A stretch of DNA of 63,638 nt from Salinactinospora qingdaonensis (GTDB lineage Bacteria; Actinomycetota; Actinomycetes; Streptosporangiales; Streptosporangiaceae). The stretch is from positions 1-63,638 of the forward strand of contig NZ_BAABDD010000026.1 in NCBI RefSeq assembly GCF_039539445.1, in the 5' to 3' direction. A program made the position numbers and the translations under genes. This document shows positions 62,953 through 63,638 of the stretch, piece by piece. The notes under the pieces were generated by a model. That model searched no databases and was not told the origin of the DNA. It was given only the letters and a program-made list of their open reading frames with translations. How positions within the stretch are numbered: the stretch's first letter is position 1; each line of letters opens with the position of its first letter.

Positions 62953-63638
62953 TTCTTGTGAGACCCCCTTTGTGCCTCTGCTCCTCCTTCTGTGCCTGCC
63001 TTTCTGTGCCTGCCTCCTTGCCTCCCTGACTCACTGGCTGGACCCCGTCCGTCTCGCCTCCCCACCGGCGGCACGGGAGGTCTGCGCGGTTAAGAAAACC
63101 GATCAGGGCCAGCGCACGAGGCCATCGGCGCCGCTCGTTGCCGCCACTCGTTCGGCGTTGAGGTTGACGACGCGACCGCGAAGGCGCCCGGTGTGAGACA
63201 CCCCGGTGGGTGGAGGTGTTTCGGGGCTCGGTGTTGGCCGCTGGGGGTTGGGGGTGGCGACGTTGGGCGGCGAGGGCAAGCGGTGGGTGGGGTGGTGCCG
63301 GGCCGGTTCCGGGGGATGGGTGGGCAGGCCGTGACGTGGGGCGGCGAGGGCAAGCGGTGGGTGGGGGTGGTTCGGGGACCGGTGCTGTGCACTGGGGTTT
63401 CCGGCGGCGACGCAGGGCGGCGACAGCAGCCGGTGGGTGGGGTGGCGGGTGGGATCGCCCGTGGGGGTGCTGGTGGCGGGGGCGGGTGGTGGCTGGGGCC
63501 TCGTTGTCGGTGCTGCCGATTTGGGCTGGGGTGGGGCAGTAGGGCGGTCGACAGATGGGGGGTGTCTCGCATAGTAAGACGGCGGGGGCGGGAGGTGCGC
63601 TCAGTGGTGGGGGCAGCGCAACACTGGGCGTGCGAACA
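62953..63638. other. Window end: low-complexity region without a supported gene
   Basis: First a C/T-rich segment (62965-63035) with repeated CTGTGCCTGCCT, then G-rich imperfect tandem repeats. A long Pro-rich minus-strand frame here is a by-product of the G-richness and was not called. Confidence 0.55.
63265..63470. repeat. G-rich imperfect tandem repeats, about 74-76 bp period
   Basis: The marker GGGCGGCGAGGGCAAGCGG followed by GTGGGTGGGG begins at 63265 and 63339, and a diverged copy begins at 63415. Runs such as GGGTGGGTGGGG could form G-quadruplexes. Confidence 0.65.

Noticed and set aside
63090..63572. 160-aa Pro-rich minus-strand frame
   Set aside because: Composition follows from G-rich repeats on the plus strand; no start context or domain.

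Overview
The window is 63.6 kb of high-GC chromosomal DNA with actinomycete content. WhiB/WblE, SigR-RsrA, DasR, SigF-type sigma with its anti-sigma ATPase, multifunctional 2-oxoglutarate enzyme Kgd, WhiJ-type HTH/DUF397 pairs and the treS-mak-glgB glycogen cluster together point to an actinomycete, probably of the Streptosporangiales/Nocardiopsaceae type. That placement is inferred from gene content; no rRNA or tRNA gene was seen. No complete insertion sequence, prophage or CRISPR array was found, so this looks like core chromosome with a few accessory modules.

Layout. 1-4.3 kb: end of treS, then mak (pep2) and glgB, the GlgE/trehalose-to-glycogen route. 4.4-6.3 kb: an extragenic structured repeat, then a WhiJ-like module (HATPase, XRE-DUF5753, DUF397). 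6.5-11.6 kb: a lipoprotein, a GH18 chitinase without signal peptide, a secreted protein, sppA and a flavin reductase. 11.9-15.3 kb: four-gene osmoprotectant ABC transporter (minus strand). 15.5-18.1 kb: HAD hydrolase, NrtR repressor and divergent nadA around an operator-like inverted repeat. 19.1-20.5 kb: sigma-like protein fused to a membrane segment. 21.2-24.4 kb: glycosyltransferase, methyltransferase (apparent CTG start) and a prenyltransferase-like toroid protein. 25.1-29.6 kb: giant bifunctional penicillin-binding protein with repeated TVRLSPG motifs. 30-33.6 kb: methyltransferase, aminotransferase, BlaI-like regulator, SDR. 34-38 kb: kgd and a DUF6104 protein. 38.3-40.1 kb: DUF4097-PadR pair. 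40.1-44 kb: MDR oxidoreductase, second XRE-DUF397 pair, malic enzyme. 44.4-46.3 kb: tightly coupled GNAT, 42-aa Cys-rich peptide, anti-sigma and SigF-type sigma genes. 46.3-53.4 kb: membrane protein, lipid kinase, whiB1, pdtaS, dasR, acetolactate synthase-like enzyme, thioesterase, TB7.3-like biotinyl protein. 53.5-59.3 kb: two HD/HD-GYP membrane proteins, rsrA-sigR, methyltransferase. 59.3-62.9 kb: thiC with TPP riboswitch, SRAP protein, DoxX-like protein. The last 700 bp hold G-rich imperfect repeats.

How parts connect. Several regulators carry recognisable sites: a dre-like 16-mer at dasR, an exact GGAAT-N18-GTT SigR-type promoter before sigR, a CRP-like site before whiB1, an inverted repeat between nrtR and nadA, and a TPP aptamer whose 3' end contains the thiC ribosome-binding site. 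The order whiB1, pdtaS, TB7.3-like gene, sigR/rsrA parallels Rv3219 to Rv3223c of Mycobacterium tuberculosis with extra genes inserted.

Most worth a second look: a family of about 155-160 bp extragenic elements sharing a 40-nt core, where two copies have quite different end arms that are nevertheless self-complementary in each copy; the unannotatable-by-length 42-aa Cys-rich ORF coupled by ATGA and GTGA overlaps into the sigma operon; and the phospho-threonine-like motif array in the penicillin-binding protein.
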